From contig CAMXPV010000014.1 in the NCBI GenBank assembly GCA_947245585.1, positions 1 through 64,000 on the forward strand: DNA of 64,000 nt, in the 5' to 3' direction. Shown piece after piece: positions 34,280 to 43,344 of the stretch. Under the pieces are notes generated by a model, which saw only the letters and a program-made list of their open reading frames with translations, was not told the DNA's origin and did no database searches. Every line of letters starts with the position of its first letter. Position 1 is the stretch's first letter. The DNA comes from an uncultured Lachnospiraceae bacterium. Lineage in GTDB: Bacteria > Bacillota > Clostridia > Lachnospirales > Lachnospiraceae. The translations under genes and the position numbers were made by a program.

Positions 34280-35677
34280 ATGAGACTCTTAGAAAAAACT
34301 CGACAAAAATTTATCGGAGACAAAACATTTTACAAAATGGTGCTCGCCATCGCCGTGCCCATTATGATTCAAAACGGCATTACGAACTTCGTGAGCCTTT
34401 TGGACAACATCATGATCGGGCAGATTGGCACAGAACAAATGTCAGGCGTTGCCATTGTAAATCAGCTGCTCTTCGTCTACAATCTCTGCCTGTTCGGAGG
34501 CGTATCCGGTGCCGGTATCTTTACCGCACAGTATTTTGGCCAGAAGAATCAGGAAGGCATCCGCCAGACAGTTCGTTTTAAAATGTGGCTGGTCTCTCTG
34601 ATTACCCTGGTCACTGTGGTTCTGTTTCTGTTTGCGGGGGATTCCCTGATTACCCTCTATTTGCAGGGTGACGGCACGCCGCAGAGCGCCATGGACACCC
34701 TGCGTTACGGCAGGGAATATCTCCAGATTATGCTGCCCGGATTACTTCCCTTTATGCTCGTACAGATTTACGCAAGCACCTTGCGGGAATGCGGCCAGAC
34801 CGTCCTGCCCATGAAAGCAGGCGTTATTGCCGTCTTTGTCAATTTGGTATTCAATTACATATTCATTTATGGTAAATTCGGCGCTCCGGCCCTTGGTGTG
34901 CGCGGCGCGGCCATCGCCACCGTCATTTCCCGCTGTGTGGAAGCCGCCATTGTGCTAATTCATACACACCGCCACAGGGAACAGAATCCTTTTGCCGTCG
35001 GGCTTTATTCCACGTTCAAAGTGCCCGCTTCCCTGACGGCCAAAATCGTCACAAAGGGTATGCCGCTTCTCCTAAACGAAACACTTTGGGCGGCCGGCAT
35101 GGCGACTTTGACGCAGTGTTACTCCATACGCGGCCTGAACGTGATTGCGGCGCTTAATATTTCCAACACGATCAACAATATTTTTAACATCGTGTTTATC
35201 GCGCTTGGCGAGTCTGTCGCCATCATTGTGGGACAGCTTCTGGGCGCGGGTAAGATGGAAGAAGCACGGGACAAGGACAACAAACTGATTGCCTTCTCCG
35301 TTTTTAGCTGCGCATTGGTGGCCTTCATCATGCTTTTGCTTGCGCGCTATTTCCCGCTGTTGTATAACACAAACGATGAGGCGAGACTGCTTGCCACAAA
35401 CTTTATCATGATTACTGCCGTCTTTATGCCGCAGAATGCTTTTCTGCACGCTTCCTATTTCACTCTGCGCTCCGGCGGGCGGACAATCATCACTTTCCTT
35501 TTTGACAGCGTTTTCATCTGGTGCGTCAGCGTGGTGATTGCTTCCGTCCTCAGTCGTCATACCGCCCTGCCAGTCATCGCCATCTATGTGTTTGTGCAGA
35601 TGGGCGACTGGATCAAGTGCGTGATCGGATTTGTGTTAGTAAAGAAGGGGATATGGCTGCAGAATATTGTCAGTTAA
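34280..35677 (+). CDS. MATE family efflux transporter
   Basis: A 465-residue exporter with about twelve membrane helices, of the NorM/DinF group. It opens with TRQKFIGDKTFYKMVLAIAVPIMIQNGITNFVSLLDNIMIGQIGTEQM, a form common to clostridial MATE proteins, and has the repeat half starting near residue 240 (LTAKIVTKGMPLLLNETLWAAG). It expels organic cations or drugs using a Na+ or H+ gradient. The ATG has no usable ribosome site: the five Gs at 34274-34278 end only 1 nt before it. It stands opposite the BlaI gene and ends convergently with rpe. Substrate unknown. Confidence 0.92.
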   Translation: MRLLEKTRQKFIGDKTFYKMVLAIAVPIMIQNGITNFVSLLDNIMIGQIGTEQMSGVAIVNQLLFVYNLCLFGGVSGAGIFTAQYFGQKNQEGIRQTVRFKMWLVSLITLVTVVLFLFAGDSLITLYLQGDGTPQSAMDTLRYGREYLQIMLPGLLPFMLVQIYASTLRECGQTVLPMKAGVIAVFVNLVFNYIFIYGKFGAPALGVRGAAIATVISRCVEAAIVLIHTHRHREQNPFAVGLYSTFKVPASLTAKIVTKGMPLLLNETLWAAGMATLTQCYSIRGLNVIAALNISNTINNIFNIVFIALGESVAIIVGQLLGAGKMEEARDKDNKLIAFSVFSCALVAFIMLLLARYFPLLYNTNDEARLLATNFIMITAVFMPQNAFLHASYFTLRSGGRTIITFLFDSVFIWCVSVVIASVLSRHTALPVIAIYVFVQMGDWIKCVIGFVLVKKGIWLQNIVS

Positions 35678-35683
35678 AAGAAA

Positions 35684-35706
35684 TGGCGCAGTTTAAAACT
35701 GCGCCA
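35684..35706 (-). terminator. Palindromic terminator at the rpe/MATE 3' junction
   Basis: TGGCGCAGTTT and AAACTGCGCCA are perfect 11-bp arms around one base (35684-35706). On the minus strand TTTCTTTTAAC follows. The rpe stop codon (35693-35695) lies inside the stem, so the terminator overlaps coding sequence. Confidence 0.7.
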
Positions 35707-36346
35707 AATACTTTTGTACATTTTCTGTAATACTTCCGCGAAAAACCGCCGAGCCTGCCACAATCACATTGGCGCCGGCATCCAACACGACCTTCGCGTT
35801 ATCTACGGTGATACCGCCGTCCACCTGAATATCAAGATTAAGTCCCATCTCGTCGGCCATCTTACGAACCTGGCGAATCCGCTCCGTAGATTCCGGTATG
35901 TACTTTTGGCCGCCAAATCCCGGTTCCACCGTCATAACCAGGAGCATATCCAACTTACCCAGATACTTTCTGACAGCCTCCACCGGCGTTTTGGGTTTAA
36001 TCGACATCCCCACCCGGCAGCCGAGGCTTCTGATCAGATCAATCGTCTCATCCGCATCCTCCGTCGCCTCCAAGTGAAACGTGATGCTGTCCGCGCCGCA
36101 TTCCTTAAACTCTTTCACATACCGTTTTGGCTCCACGATCATCAGATGTACATCAAAAATCCGGTTTGTCACCTTACGGATCGTTTTGATCACAGGCATT
36201 CCGAAGGAAATGGAGGGCACAAACACACCATCCATCACGTCGATATGCAGATACTGCGCACCCGCTTCGTCCGCCTCTTTGATCTGCTCCCCCAATCTGG
36301 CAAAATCCGCCGCCAGAATGGAGGGAGACAAAATATTTTTACTCAT
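35693..36346 (-). CDS. rpe: Ribulose-phosphate 3-epimerase
   Basis: A 217-residue TIM-barrel enzyme that interconverts ribulose 5-phosphate and xylulose 5-phosphate. It has LSPSILAADFARLGEQI at the N-terminus, the metal/catalytic sites in YLHIDVMDGVFVPSISFG (His and Asp), MTVEPGFGGQKY and QVDGGI, and the phosphate site near NVIVAGSAVF. The ATG overlaps the transketolase stop (ATGA), so it is the last gene of the arabinose operon. It lets arabinose carbon move both ways in the pentose phosphate pathway. Confidence 0.96.
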   Translation of the reverse strand: MSKNILSPSILAADFARLGEQIKEADEAGAQYLHIDVMDGVFVPSISFGMPVIKTIRKVTNRIFDVHLMIVEPKRYVKEFKECGADSITFHLEATEDADETIDLIRSLGCRVGMSIKPKTPVEAVRKYLGKLDMLLVMTVEPGFGGQKYIPESTERIRQVRKMADEMGLNLDIQVDGGITVDNAKVVLDAGANVIVAGSAVFRGSITENVQKYLAQF

Positions 36347-37284
36347 TTTACAAAGCCTTTCACTTTTTCGTAAACGCCCTTGCCATCCAGGCCATATTTC
36401 TCCACAAGCGCATTCGCCGTGCCGGACTCACCGAAGGTATCCTGCATACCGATCCGCAGAACGGGTGTCGGATGCTTTTCGGACAGACAGTCGCAGACAG
36501 CGCTGCCAAGGCCGCCAATCACCGTGTGTTCCTCAGCCGTCACTACTTTGCCGGTCTTCTTCGCAGATGCCAGCACCATCTCCTCATCCAAAGGTTTAAT
36601 GGTATGGATATTGATCACCTCAGCCTCGATCCCGTCCTTTGCAAGCATGTCAGCCGCCTCAAGCGCAGAAGCAACCGTAATGCCGCTGGCAATGATGGTC
36701 ACATCCTTACCCTCTCTGAGCAGAACGCCTTTGCCGACCTCAAACTTGTAATCCGGCCTGTCGTTGATCACCGGCACAGCCGCACGGCCAAACCGCAGAT
36801 ACACGGGCCCGTTCATCTCAATCGCCGCGCGCACGGCCGCTTTTGCCTCCACATCGTCGGAGGGTACAATAACCGTCATACCGGGAATGGTACGCATCAG
36901 GGCCACATCCTCGTTGCACTGATGAGTCGCGCCGTCCTCGCCCACGGTAATGCCCGCATGAGTCGCGCCGATCTTTACATTCAGATGCGGATACCCGATA
37001 GAGTTACGAACCTGTTCAAAGTTACGTCCCGCCGCAAACATGGCAAAGGAGCTGATAAAAGGTATTTTGCCACAGGTTGCAAGACCCGCCGCAATACCCG
37101 TCATATTACACTCCGCAATACCGCAGTCAATATGGCGGTCCGGAAACGCTTTTTTAAACACGCCGGTCTTAGTCGCGCCCGCAAGGTCCGCATCCAAAAC
37201 TACCAGATCAGGAAATTCTGCGCCACACTCGGCAAGTGCATTACCATAGCTTTCTCTTGTTGCAATTTTCTTTACATCTGCCAT
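36343..37284 (-). CDS. Transketolase C-terminal subunit
   Basis: A 313-residue protein that equals the second half of a transketolase: the pyrimidine-binding domain (LVVLDADLAGATKTGVFKKAFPDRHIDCGIAECNMTGIAAGLA, with the conserved Glu), the HQCNEDVALMRTIPGMTVIVPSDD loop, and the C-terminal domain (KVVTAEEHTVIGGLGSAV). It works with the N-terminal subunit encoded just upstream; the genes overlap by 1 nt (TGATG). Split transketolases are common in Clostridia and archaea. Here it processes xylulose 5-phosphate made from arabinose. Confidence 0.95.
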   Translation of the reverse strand: MADVKKIATRESYGNALAECGAEFPDLVVLDADLAGATKTGVFKKAFPDRHIDCGIAECNMTGIAAGLATCGKIPFISSFAMFAAGRNFEQVRNSIGYPHLNVKIGATHAGITVGEDGATHQCNEDVALMRTIPGMTVIVPSDDVEAKAAVRAAIEMNGPVYLRFGRAAVPVINDRPDYKFEVGKGVLLREGKDVTIIASGITVASALEAADMLAKDGIEAEVINIHTIKPLDEEMVLASAKKTGKVVTAEEHTVIGGLGSAVCDCLSEKHPTPVLRIGMQDTFGESGTANALVEKYGLDGKGVYEKVKGFVK

Positions 37285-38129
37285 CAGTTCGCACCTCCTA
37301 ACTCTTTACCGATCTTCTCAAGATCTGCCATCGCTGTTGCATACTCCTCATCGTTGGGTGCCTTGCCATGCCAACCCGCATTGTTCTCCATAAAGGAAAC
37401 GCCCTTGCCCTTGACAGTCTTTGCAATGATAGCGGTGGGCTGTCCCTTGGTTGCCTTCGCTTCTTTGAAGGCCGCGTCAATCTGGTCAAAATCATTGCCG
37501 TCAATATTGATTACATGGAAGTTAAATGCTTCAAACTTTTTGTCAATCGGATAAGGCGAGCAAACGTCGTCGATCTTACCGTCGATCTGCAAACCATTAT
37601 TGTCCACAATCACAACCAGATTGTCGAGCTTTCTGTGACCCGCAAACATGGAAGCCTCCCACACCTGGCCTTCCTGAATTTCGCCATCTCCCAGAAGTGT
37701 GTAAGTTCTGTAGGATTTATTATCCATTTTTGCCGCAAGAGCCATACCAACCGCTGCGGAGATACCCTGTCCCAGAGAGCCGGAAGACATGTCTACGCCG
37801 GGTGTCTCCTGCATACAGGGGTGTCCCTGAAGATAAGAACCCAGGTGACGCAGGGTTGGAAGATCCTCCACCGGGAAATACCCTCTGTTAGCCAGTACGG
37901 AATAAAGTCCCGGAGCCGTGTGCCCCTTGGAGAGCACGAAGCGATCCCTGTCCGCCTTCTTGGGGTCTTTCGGGTCAATGTTCATCTCCTCAAAATACAG
38001 ATAGGTAAAAATATCTGCCGCCGACAGAGATCCGCCCGGATGCCCCGCCTTAGCGCCGTGTACCGCTGTCACGATACCTTTGCGAACTTCATTAGCTGTT
38101 TTTTGTAACTCTAATTTGTTCATCGCCAT
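37284..38129 (-). CDS. Transketolase N-terminal subunit
   Basis: A 281-residue subunit with the thiamine-pyrophosphate domain: HGAKAGHPGGSLSAADIFTYLYF (about 25-47), DRFVLSKGHTAPGLYSVLA, and the ThDP motif GDGEIQEGQVWEASMFAGHRKLDNLVVIVDNNGLQIDG (about 145-182), which holds the Mg and cofactor ligands. Its length is that of split transketolases. It follows araD by 24 nt and is coupled to the C-terminal subunit. Together they move two-carbon units between pentose and triose or hexose phosphates. Confidence 0.95.
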   Translation of the reverse strand: MAMNKLELQKTANEVRKGIVTAVHGAKAGHPGGSLSAADIFTYLYFEEMNIDPKDPKKADRDRFVLSKGHTAPGLYSVLANRGYFPVEDLPTLRHLGSYLQGHPCMQETPGVDMSSGSLGQGISAAVGMALAAKMDNKSYRTYTLLGDGEIQEGQVWEASMFAGHRKLDNLVVIVDNNGLQIDGKIDDVCSPYPIDKKFEAFNFHVINIDGNDFDQIDAAFKEAKATKGQPTAIIAKTVKGKGVSFMENNAGWHGKAPNDEEYATAMADLEKIGKELGGAN

Positions 38130-38153
38130 CCTCCATTTAATATATATTTTTTA

Positions 38154-38858
38154 TTATCTTTGTCCGTAGTACGCATTCTCTCCGTGCTTCCGGAAATAGT
38201 GCTTATCCTGCAGCTCCTGCGGTGCCGGCTGAATCCTTGCGTTGATCGTCTCCGCACGGTATGCCATCTTCGCCACTTCCTCCATCACCACCGCATTATG
38301 TACTGCCTCATGGCCATCCTTGCCCCAGGCAAAAGGCCCGTGGTTCTTACAGAGCGTTCCGGGTACGGCAACGGGATCCTTCTCCAGTCTCTTAAATTCA
38401 TTGACAATGAGTACACCCGTATTTCTCTCATAGCCCTCCGAAATCTCCTCCTGCGTCAGGCAGCGCAAGCAGGGAATCTCTCCGTAGAAATAGTCGGCGT
38501 GGGTCGTCCCATAACAGGGAATGCTCCTGCCCGCCTGCGCCCAACTCGTCGCATAGGAGGAATGCGTGTGTACCACGCCTCCCACCTCCTGAAACACCTT
38601 ATAGATTTCCACATGCGTCGCCGTGTCTGAAGAAGGATTGTACTTCCCCTCCACCTTATTGCCATTTAAGTCTACCAACACCATATCGTCGGGAGAAAGC
38701 TTCTCATAATCGACACCACTGGGCTTGATGGCAAAAATGCCGCTCTCCCTGTCAATCTCGCTTACGTTTCCCCACGTAAACGTAACAAGTCCATATTTCG
38801 GGAGAAGCATATTCGCCTCATACACTCGTTTTTTTAGCTCTTCTAACACAGGTTTCAT
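38154..38858 (-). CDS. araD: L-ribulose-5-phosphate 4-epimerase
   Basis: A 234-residue class II aldolase-fold enzyme that turns L-ribulose 5-phosphate into D-xylulose 5-phosphate. It has [33 protein letters not shown], the zinc-ligand histidines in [18 protein letters not shown] (His-x-His) and the third His in [13 protein letters not shown], and the [14 protein letters not shown] loop. The family length is about 230. It lies 29 nt after the araB-type kinase. It is the third step of arabinose use. Confidence 0.96.
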   Translation of the reverse strand: MKPVLEELKKRVYEANMLLPKYGLVTFTWGNVSEIDRESGIFAIKPSGVDYEKLSPDDMVLVDLNGNKVEGKYNPSSDTATHVEIYKVFQEVGGVVHTHSSYATSWAQAGRSIPCYGTTHADYFYGEIPCLRCLTQEEISEGYERNTGVLIVNEFKRLEKDPVAVPGTLCKNHGPFAWGKDGHEAVHNAVVMEEVAKMAYRAETINARIQPAPQELQDKHYFRKHGENAYYGQR

Positions 38859-38887
38859 CCTCCTATATTATTATTTTTCTGCACGGA

Positions 38888-40477
38888 TTACATAGACTCA
38901 ACTGCCGCACGTTCGATTGCAAGTCCCGCACTGTAAACTTTCATAAAATCATTGAATCCCTTTACATCGCTTGCCTTCGGCTCCATCTTCTCACCCTTCT
39001 GGCCCGCAAACACCTTGCTGTCAAGGAATGCCGCAAGACTCTCGTCCGCGCCCTTGTTAATCATATAGGAAGCGAGAAGCGCGATACCCCATGCGCCGCC
39101 TTCCCCCGCTGTCTCCATCACGCTTACAGGCGCGTTCATCGCCGCCGCAAGGATGCTCTGGCCCACACCCTTCGTCTTGAAAAGACCGCCGTGTCCGAGA
39201 ATCTCGTCCACCTGCACCTTTTCTTCCGTAAACAGGATATCAAAGCCGGTCTTCAATGCGCCCAGAGAAGTGAACAAATGCACCCTCATAAAGTTTGCCA
39301 GATTAAATTTCGCATCAGGCGTGCGGACAAACAGCGGACGTCCCTCGTTAAAGCCCGTCACATGCTCCCCGGAGAAATAGTTGTAGGCAAGCAGACCGCC
39401 GCAGTCGTCGTCGCCCTCAAGCGCCTTGCGGTAGAGATTGCCGTACAGCTCGTTCATATCCACCTTCATGCCCATCACTTCCGAGTATTCCTTAAAGAGA
39501 TTTACCCATGCGTTCAGGTCGGAGGTACAGTTGTTGCAGTGCACCATCGCCACCAGACTGCCGTCGGGCGTGGTCACTAAATCAATTGCATCATACACCT
39601 TGGAGAGATCCTTCTCCAAAACGATCATACCGAATACACTGGTTCCCGCCGATACGTTGCCGGTACGCTGCGCCACGCTGTTGGTCGCCGCCATACCCGT
39701 TCCCGCATCACCCTCGGGAGGACAGAACGGAATGCCTGCCTGCAATGTCCCTGTGGGGTCTAACAGCTTCGCGCCTTCTTCTGTCAATGCGCCCGCCTGT
39801 TGTCCCGCCGTATAAACCGCAGGTAACACATCCTTTAATTTCCACGCAAATCCCTTATCGGCAACGGCCGCGTCAAACTGCGCAATCATCTTCTCATTAA
39901 ACTGTCCCGTGGCAATGTCGATGGGGAACATGCCGGAAGCCTCACCCACGCCGACAATCTTCTCTCCCGTCAGCTTCCACTGGATATAACCCGCCAACGT
40001 GATCACAAATTTCAGATCCGGCACGTGCGCCTCGCCGTTCAAAATCGCCTGATAGAGGTGCGCAATCGTCCATCTCTGGGGAATATGATAGTTAAAAAGC
40101 CCGGTCAGCTTTGTGGACGCCTCCTCGGTAATGGTATTTCTCCATGTGCGGAAGGGCACCATCAACTCGTCCTTGTCATTAAACGCCATATAGCCGTGCA
40201 TCATCGCGGAAAAACCGATCGCGCCGAGCTTCACAAGCTTCTCGCCGTACTGCGCCTGCACATCTTCCGTCAGCTTTTTGTAGCAGTCCTGTAATCCCGT
40301 CCAAATGTCATCCAGACTGTAGGTCCAGATACCGTTCTCCAGTCTGTTCTCCCAGTCGTGGGCTCCGGATGCAATGGGCTTATTGTTCTCGTCTACCAAA
40401 ACCGCCTTGATTCTGGTGGAACCGAACTCAATACCCAACACCGCTTTCCCGCTTGCAATACATTCTTTTGCTCCCAT
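38888..40477 (-). CDS. FGGY carbohydrate kinase, probably L-ribulokinase
   Basis: A 529-residue sugar kinase of the FGGY superfamily: the N-terminal ATP-fold strand [27 protein letters not shown] (about 13-39), the [10 protein letters not shown] substrate region, and the C-terminal [28 protein letters not shown] segment. By position between araA and araD it should phosphorylate L-ribulose to L-ribulose 5-phosphate. The sequence looks different from classical AraB (about 560 residues) and nearer the group often labelled xylulokinase, so the symbol is withheld. An RGGAW-like [15 protein letters not shown] close to the end is typical. It follows araA by 10 nt. Confidence 0.87.
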   Translation of the reverse strand: MGAKECIASGKAVLGIEFGSTRIKAVLVDENNKPIASGAHDWENRLENGIWTYSLDDIWTGLQDCYKKLTEDVQAQYGEKLVKLGAIGFSAMMHGYMAFNDKDELMVPFRTWRNTITEEASTKLTGLFNYHIPQRWTIAHLYQAILNGEAHVPDLKFVITLAGYIQWKLTGEKIVGVGEASGMFPIDIATGQFNEKMIAQFDAAVADKGFAWKLKDVLPAVYTAGQQAGALTEEGAKLLDPTGTLQAGIPFCPPEGDAGTGMAATNSVAQRTGNVSAGTSVFGMIVLEKDLSKVYDAIDLVTTPDGSLVAMVHCNNCTSDLNAWVNLFKEYSEVMGMKVDMNELYGNLYRKALEGDDDCGGLLAYNYFSGEHVTGFNEGRPLFVRTPDAKFNLANFMRVHLFTSLGALKTGFDILFTEEKVQVDEILGHGGLFKTKGVGQSILAAAMNAPVSVMETAGEGGAWGIALLASYMINKGADESLAAFLDSKVFAGQKGEKMEPKASDVKGFNDFMKVYSAGLAIERAAVESM

Positions 40478-40487
40478 ACTTTACCTC

Positions 40488-41984
40488 CTATTTATACGCC
40501 GCTGCATTCCATCTCAGCTCGTTCTTGAAATCGCGAATGTTGGTGTTCTTGTCGATCACAACACTCTCGATACCCATAGCGTCCGCCCAGTCAACCATCT
40601 GCTCTACCGTCAAGTCGTAGGAGAATGCGGTATGATGTGCGCCTCCTGCCAAAATCCACGCCGTTGCGCCAACTTCCAGATTAGGCTGCGGTGTCCAGTA
40701 TGCCGTACCCACAGGCAGCTTCGGCATAGGCTTCTCCACCTTCTTGCAGTCCACCGCATTGACAAGCAGGCGGAATCTCGTTCCCAAATCCACCAGAGAG
40801 CAGGCCACTGCCGGACCTTCCTTCGCCGTGAACACCAGACGGGCAGGATCTTCCCTGTTTCCCATGGACAGCGGGCACACTCTGATCGCGATGTCGCCGT
40901 CCGCCACGGAGGGACAAACCTCCAACATATGCGCCTGCAAAATGCCTTCCTTGCCGGGCACCAGATTGTAGGTGTAATCCTCCATCAGGGAAGACCCCTT
41001 TGCGCCCTCAATATCAGCCGTCATCAATTTCATGAGGCGAACCATGGCTGCCACCTTCCAGTCGCCTTCCGCACCGAAACCATAACCTTTCTGCATCAGT
41101 CTCTGGATTGCCAGGCCGGGAAGCTGTTTCAGACCGCCAAGCATACCGAAATGGGTCACAACCGCATGATAATCGTTCTCCACCAGGAATTTCTCAATAC
41201 CGATTTCCTGCTGTGCCTGTACCGCCACATGTCTGCGGAACTCGTCCGCGTCGCGGCCCTCGTCGATAATCTTATATTTGCTGTAATACTCCTCCACCAA
41301 CGCGTTTACATCGCCCTGGGGTACGGCATCCACATACTCCACCACATCGTTGACACAGTAGTGGTCGATCTCCCAGCCAAACTTGATCTGCGCCTCTACC
41401 TTGTCGCCTTCAGTCACGGCAACATTGTTCATGTTATCGCCGAAACGGCATACACGCATATGGGAAGACTCGATCACGCCAATGGCGGTGCGCATCCAAC
41501 TTCCAAGCTGCTTCTGCACTCTCTCGGAAGCCCAATGTCCCACAATAATCTTGCGGTCAATTCCCATGCGGCTCACGATATGTCCGTACTCTCTGTCACC
41601 GTGAGCGGACTGGTTCTCATTCATGAAATCCATATCAATGGTATCGTAGGGAAGCTCCTCGTTAAACTGTGTATGTAAATGGCAGAGCGGTTTCCGAAAC
41701 TCCTTCAAGCCGAGAATCCACATCTTTGCCGGAGAAAAGGTGTGCATCCAGGTAATCACGCCCGCACACTCCGGATCGTTGTTTGCATCGTTAAAAGCCT
41801 TTCGGATGGAGGCCTGCCCCAACAGCGTGGGCTTTAACACCACCTCAAAAGGCAGATTGCCGGAAGCGTTCAATCCCTCAACAATCTTTGCGGAATGATC
41901 CGCCACCTTCCTCAGACACTCGTCCCCATACAAGTCCTGAGAACCTGTGCAAAACCAAAATTTGTAGTTCTTTGCTGCGCTCAT
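40488..41984 (-). CDS. araA: L-arabinose isomerase
   Basis: A 498-residue enzyme that converts L-arabinose to L-ribulose. The ATG at 41984 follows GAGAGGG; upstream in-frame codons run into the AraR-controlled leader. Family marks: FWFCTGSQDLYGDECLRKV at the N-terminus, GVITWMHTFSPAKMWI, LPYDTIDMDFMNENQSAHGDREYGHI, the catalytic Glu in GAEGDWKVAAMVRLMK, and SLMEDYTYN. The length is as in E. coli. It is the first gene of araA-araB-like-araD-tktN-tktC-rpe, read from a promoter at 42093-42121 that overlaps an AraR box. Confidence 0.97.
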   Translation of the reverse strand: MSAAKNYKFWFCTGSQDLYGDECLRKVADHSAKIVEGLNASGNLPFEVVLKPTLLGQASIRKAFNDANNDPECAGVITWMHTFSPAKMWILGLKEFRKPLCHLHTQFNEELPYDTIDMDFMNENQSAHGDREYGHIVSRMGIDRKIIVGHWASERVQKQLGSWMRTAIGVIESSHMRVCRFGDNMNNVAVTEGDKVEAQIKFGWEIDHYCVNDVVEYVDAVPQGDVNALVEEYYSKYKIIDEGRDADEFRRHVAVQAQQEIGIEKFLVENDYHAVVTHFGMLGGLKQLPGLAIQRLMQKGYGFGAEGDWKVAAMVRLMKLMTADIEGAKGSSLMEDYTYNLVPGKEGILQAHMLEVCPSVADGDIAIRVCPLSMGNREDPARLVFTAKEGPAVACSLVDLGTRFRLLVNAVDCKKVEKPMPKLPVGTAYWTPQPNLEVGATAWILAGGAHHTAFSYDLTVEQMVDWADAMGIESVVIDKNTNIRDFKNELRWNAAAYK

Positions 41985-42034
41985 ACAATACCCTCTCTTT
42001 CTTTTTTGTTTTTCTGCGTTACGAGTTGTACACA

Positions 42035-42050
42035 TATACAATTTTGTATA
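42035..42050. promoter_or_regulatory. Second AraR-like operator in the ara leader
   Basis: TATACAA-TT-TTGTATA is a perfect palindrome (42035-42050). Directly beside it AGTTGTACACATATACAA (42024-42041) carries an overlapping AraR-type half-site. Both lie downstream of the ara transcription start, about 65-85 bp from the -35 box operator, so AraR could bridge the two sites. Confidence 0.6.
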
Positions 42051-42092
42051 CAGTATTCCTTCTCTCGCCGCACAACTCGTTTCCTATTTCTT

Positions 42093-42123
42093 ACTATACA
42101 GTCTACTACTTGTACATACAAAT
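42093..42123 (-). promoter_or_regulatory. ara operon promoter with AraR operator
   Basis: Minus-strand TTGTAT (42116-42121), 17-nt spacer, TATAGT (42093-42098). ACTTGTACATACAAAT at 42108-42123 matches the Bacillus AraR box ANTTGTACGTACAANT at all but one or two positions and covers the -35. AraR would therefore block RNA polymerase unless arabinose is bound. Confidence 0.8.
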
Positions 42124-42144
42124 ATGCAAGTTGTCTATATTAAT

Positions 42145-43227
42145 TTATTTAATCTTTCTAACCGACCTGCGCGGCACCACGTCCACCTCAAATTCATAGT
42201 TCGCGTCGAAAGACGGATCCTTAATCATGCGAAGCAGATTTTCCGCCGCTTTTCCGCCAAGCCTCTCCATGGGATGAGGCGTTGACGCAATAGGCACCTC
42301 CCCCAAAATTGCCAGTTCTGAGTCGTCCACGCTAGCCACCGAGATATCATGCGGCACCCGAATGCCGTGTTTTTTAAAAATATCCAAAAGGCCAAAAGCC
42401 ACCTCGTCGTTATAGCAGAACACCGCCGTGCAGTCTTTAAACCGTTCCAATACCTTATCAGAGATTTTTTCCAGATGCTGTTTTTCCTCCGTGTCCACCC
42501 AGACGACTTGTCTGTCCTCCACCCCGATCCCGGCATCCATCATGGCATCCATATAGCCCGAAAAACGCGCCTGCCCCTGTCCGTCATCGAGTTTAAAGAT
42601 GCCTCCGATTTTCTCATGTCCCATGGAAATCAAATATTTTGTCATCTTCCATCCCGCCATATGATCGTTGATAGATACATGCGGGATTTTCAGCTGCAGG
42701 TAAAAACTGTTGATAAAGATAACCGGTATCCGTCTCTTTCGTATCTCCTGATAGAGCCGCAGGTTGGGGTTCGGGATGCCGCTCTTTGTGGGCTCCACGA
42801 TCAGGCCGGACACCTCGTCCCGGCTGATGATATCCTCCAAAATCGTCTTCTCCCGTCCATGCTGATTGTTCGTAAACGCAATCTGCACGGAATATCCTGC
42901 CTCCAAAAGCACATTCTCGATCCCCTGAATGGTTCTCGGGAAAATATAACCGTCCACATAGGTCGTCACAACAGAAACCCGCATACGCTTTGTCAGATTC
43001 GCAAGGCGGTTGTCGTTGATATAAGTACCGCTCCCCTGAATCCTCCGAATAACGCCCTCGTTTTCCAAAACGCCAATTGCATGTCTGACTGTCTGACGGC
43101 TTACGCCAAACATTTCCTTAAGTGTATTCTCAGAATACATCTTTTGACCCGGAACAAGCTTTTTTGTCTCTATCTGCTCATTAATCCACTTGACCAACTC
43201 CATATACTTAGGGGTTGCCTTCTCCAT
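42145..43227 (-). CDS. araR: AraR-type transcriptional repressor
   Basis: A 360-residue regulator that joins a GntR winged helix (about 1-70: KYMELVKWINEQIETKKLVPGQKMYSENTLKEMFGVSRQTVRHAIGVLENEGVIRRIQGSGTYI) to a LacI-type sugar-binding domain (about 80-360: MRVSVVTTYVDGYIFPRTIQG, VDDSELAILGEVPIASTPHPMERLGG). This hybrid is the form of AraR, which represses arabinose genes until L-arabinose binds. AraR boxes stand in front of araA and in front of the chvE-like gene here. It lies between the importer operon and the ara enzymes and probably receives read-through from gguB. Confidence 0.9.
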   Translation of the reverse strand: MEKATPKYMELVKWINEQIETKKLVPGQKMYSENTLKEMFGVSRQTVRHAIGVLENEGVIRRIQGSGTYINDNRLANLTKRMRVSVVTTYVDGYIFPRTIQGIENVLLEAGYSVQIAFTNNQHGREKTILEDIISRDEVSGLIVEPTKSGIPNPNLRLYQEIRKRRIPVIFINSFYLQLKIPHVSINDHMAGWKMTKYLISMGHEKIGGIFKLDDGQGQARFSGYMDAMMDAGIGVEDRQVVWVDTEEKQHLEKISDKVLERFKDCTAVFCYNDEVAFGLLDIFKKHGIRVPHDISVASVDDSELAILGEVPIASTPHPMERLGGKAAENLLRMIKDPSFDANYEFEVDVVPRRSVRKIK

Positions 43228-43250
43228 ACTGCACCTCTGTCATAACCGCA

Positions 43251-43284
43251 AAGGGCCACCCTTTCGGGCAGCCCTTGCTTTTTT
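43251..43284 (+). terminator. Hairpin with T-run on the plus strand between araR and gguB
   Basis: AAGGGCCACCC (43251-43261) pairs with GGGCAGCCCTT (43266-43276) around a TTTC loop (two G-U pairs). TTTTTT (43279-43284) follows on the plus strand only. No plus-strand gene precedes it; on the minus strand it is a hairpin without a U-run in the gguB-araR gap. Confidence 0.5.
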
Positions 43285-43344
43285 AAGGACCGCGTTTCCC
43301 CGTGCTGTCCACATTATGTACCAATCAAGCTGTTCTAAACCGGC

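Noticed and set aside
40374-41678. A 434-codon plus-strand frame opposite araA
   Set aside because: It is the mirror of the araA codon pattern (His/Leu/Val-rich), has no ribosome site and no family resemblance.
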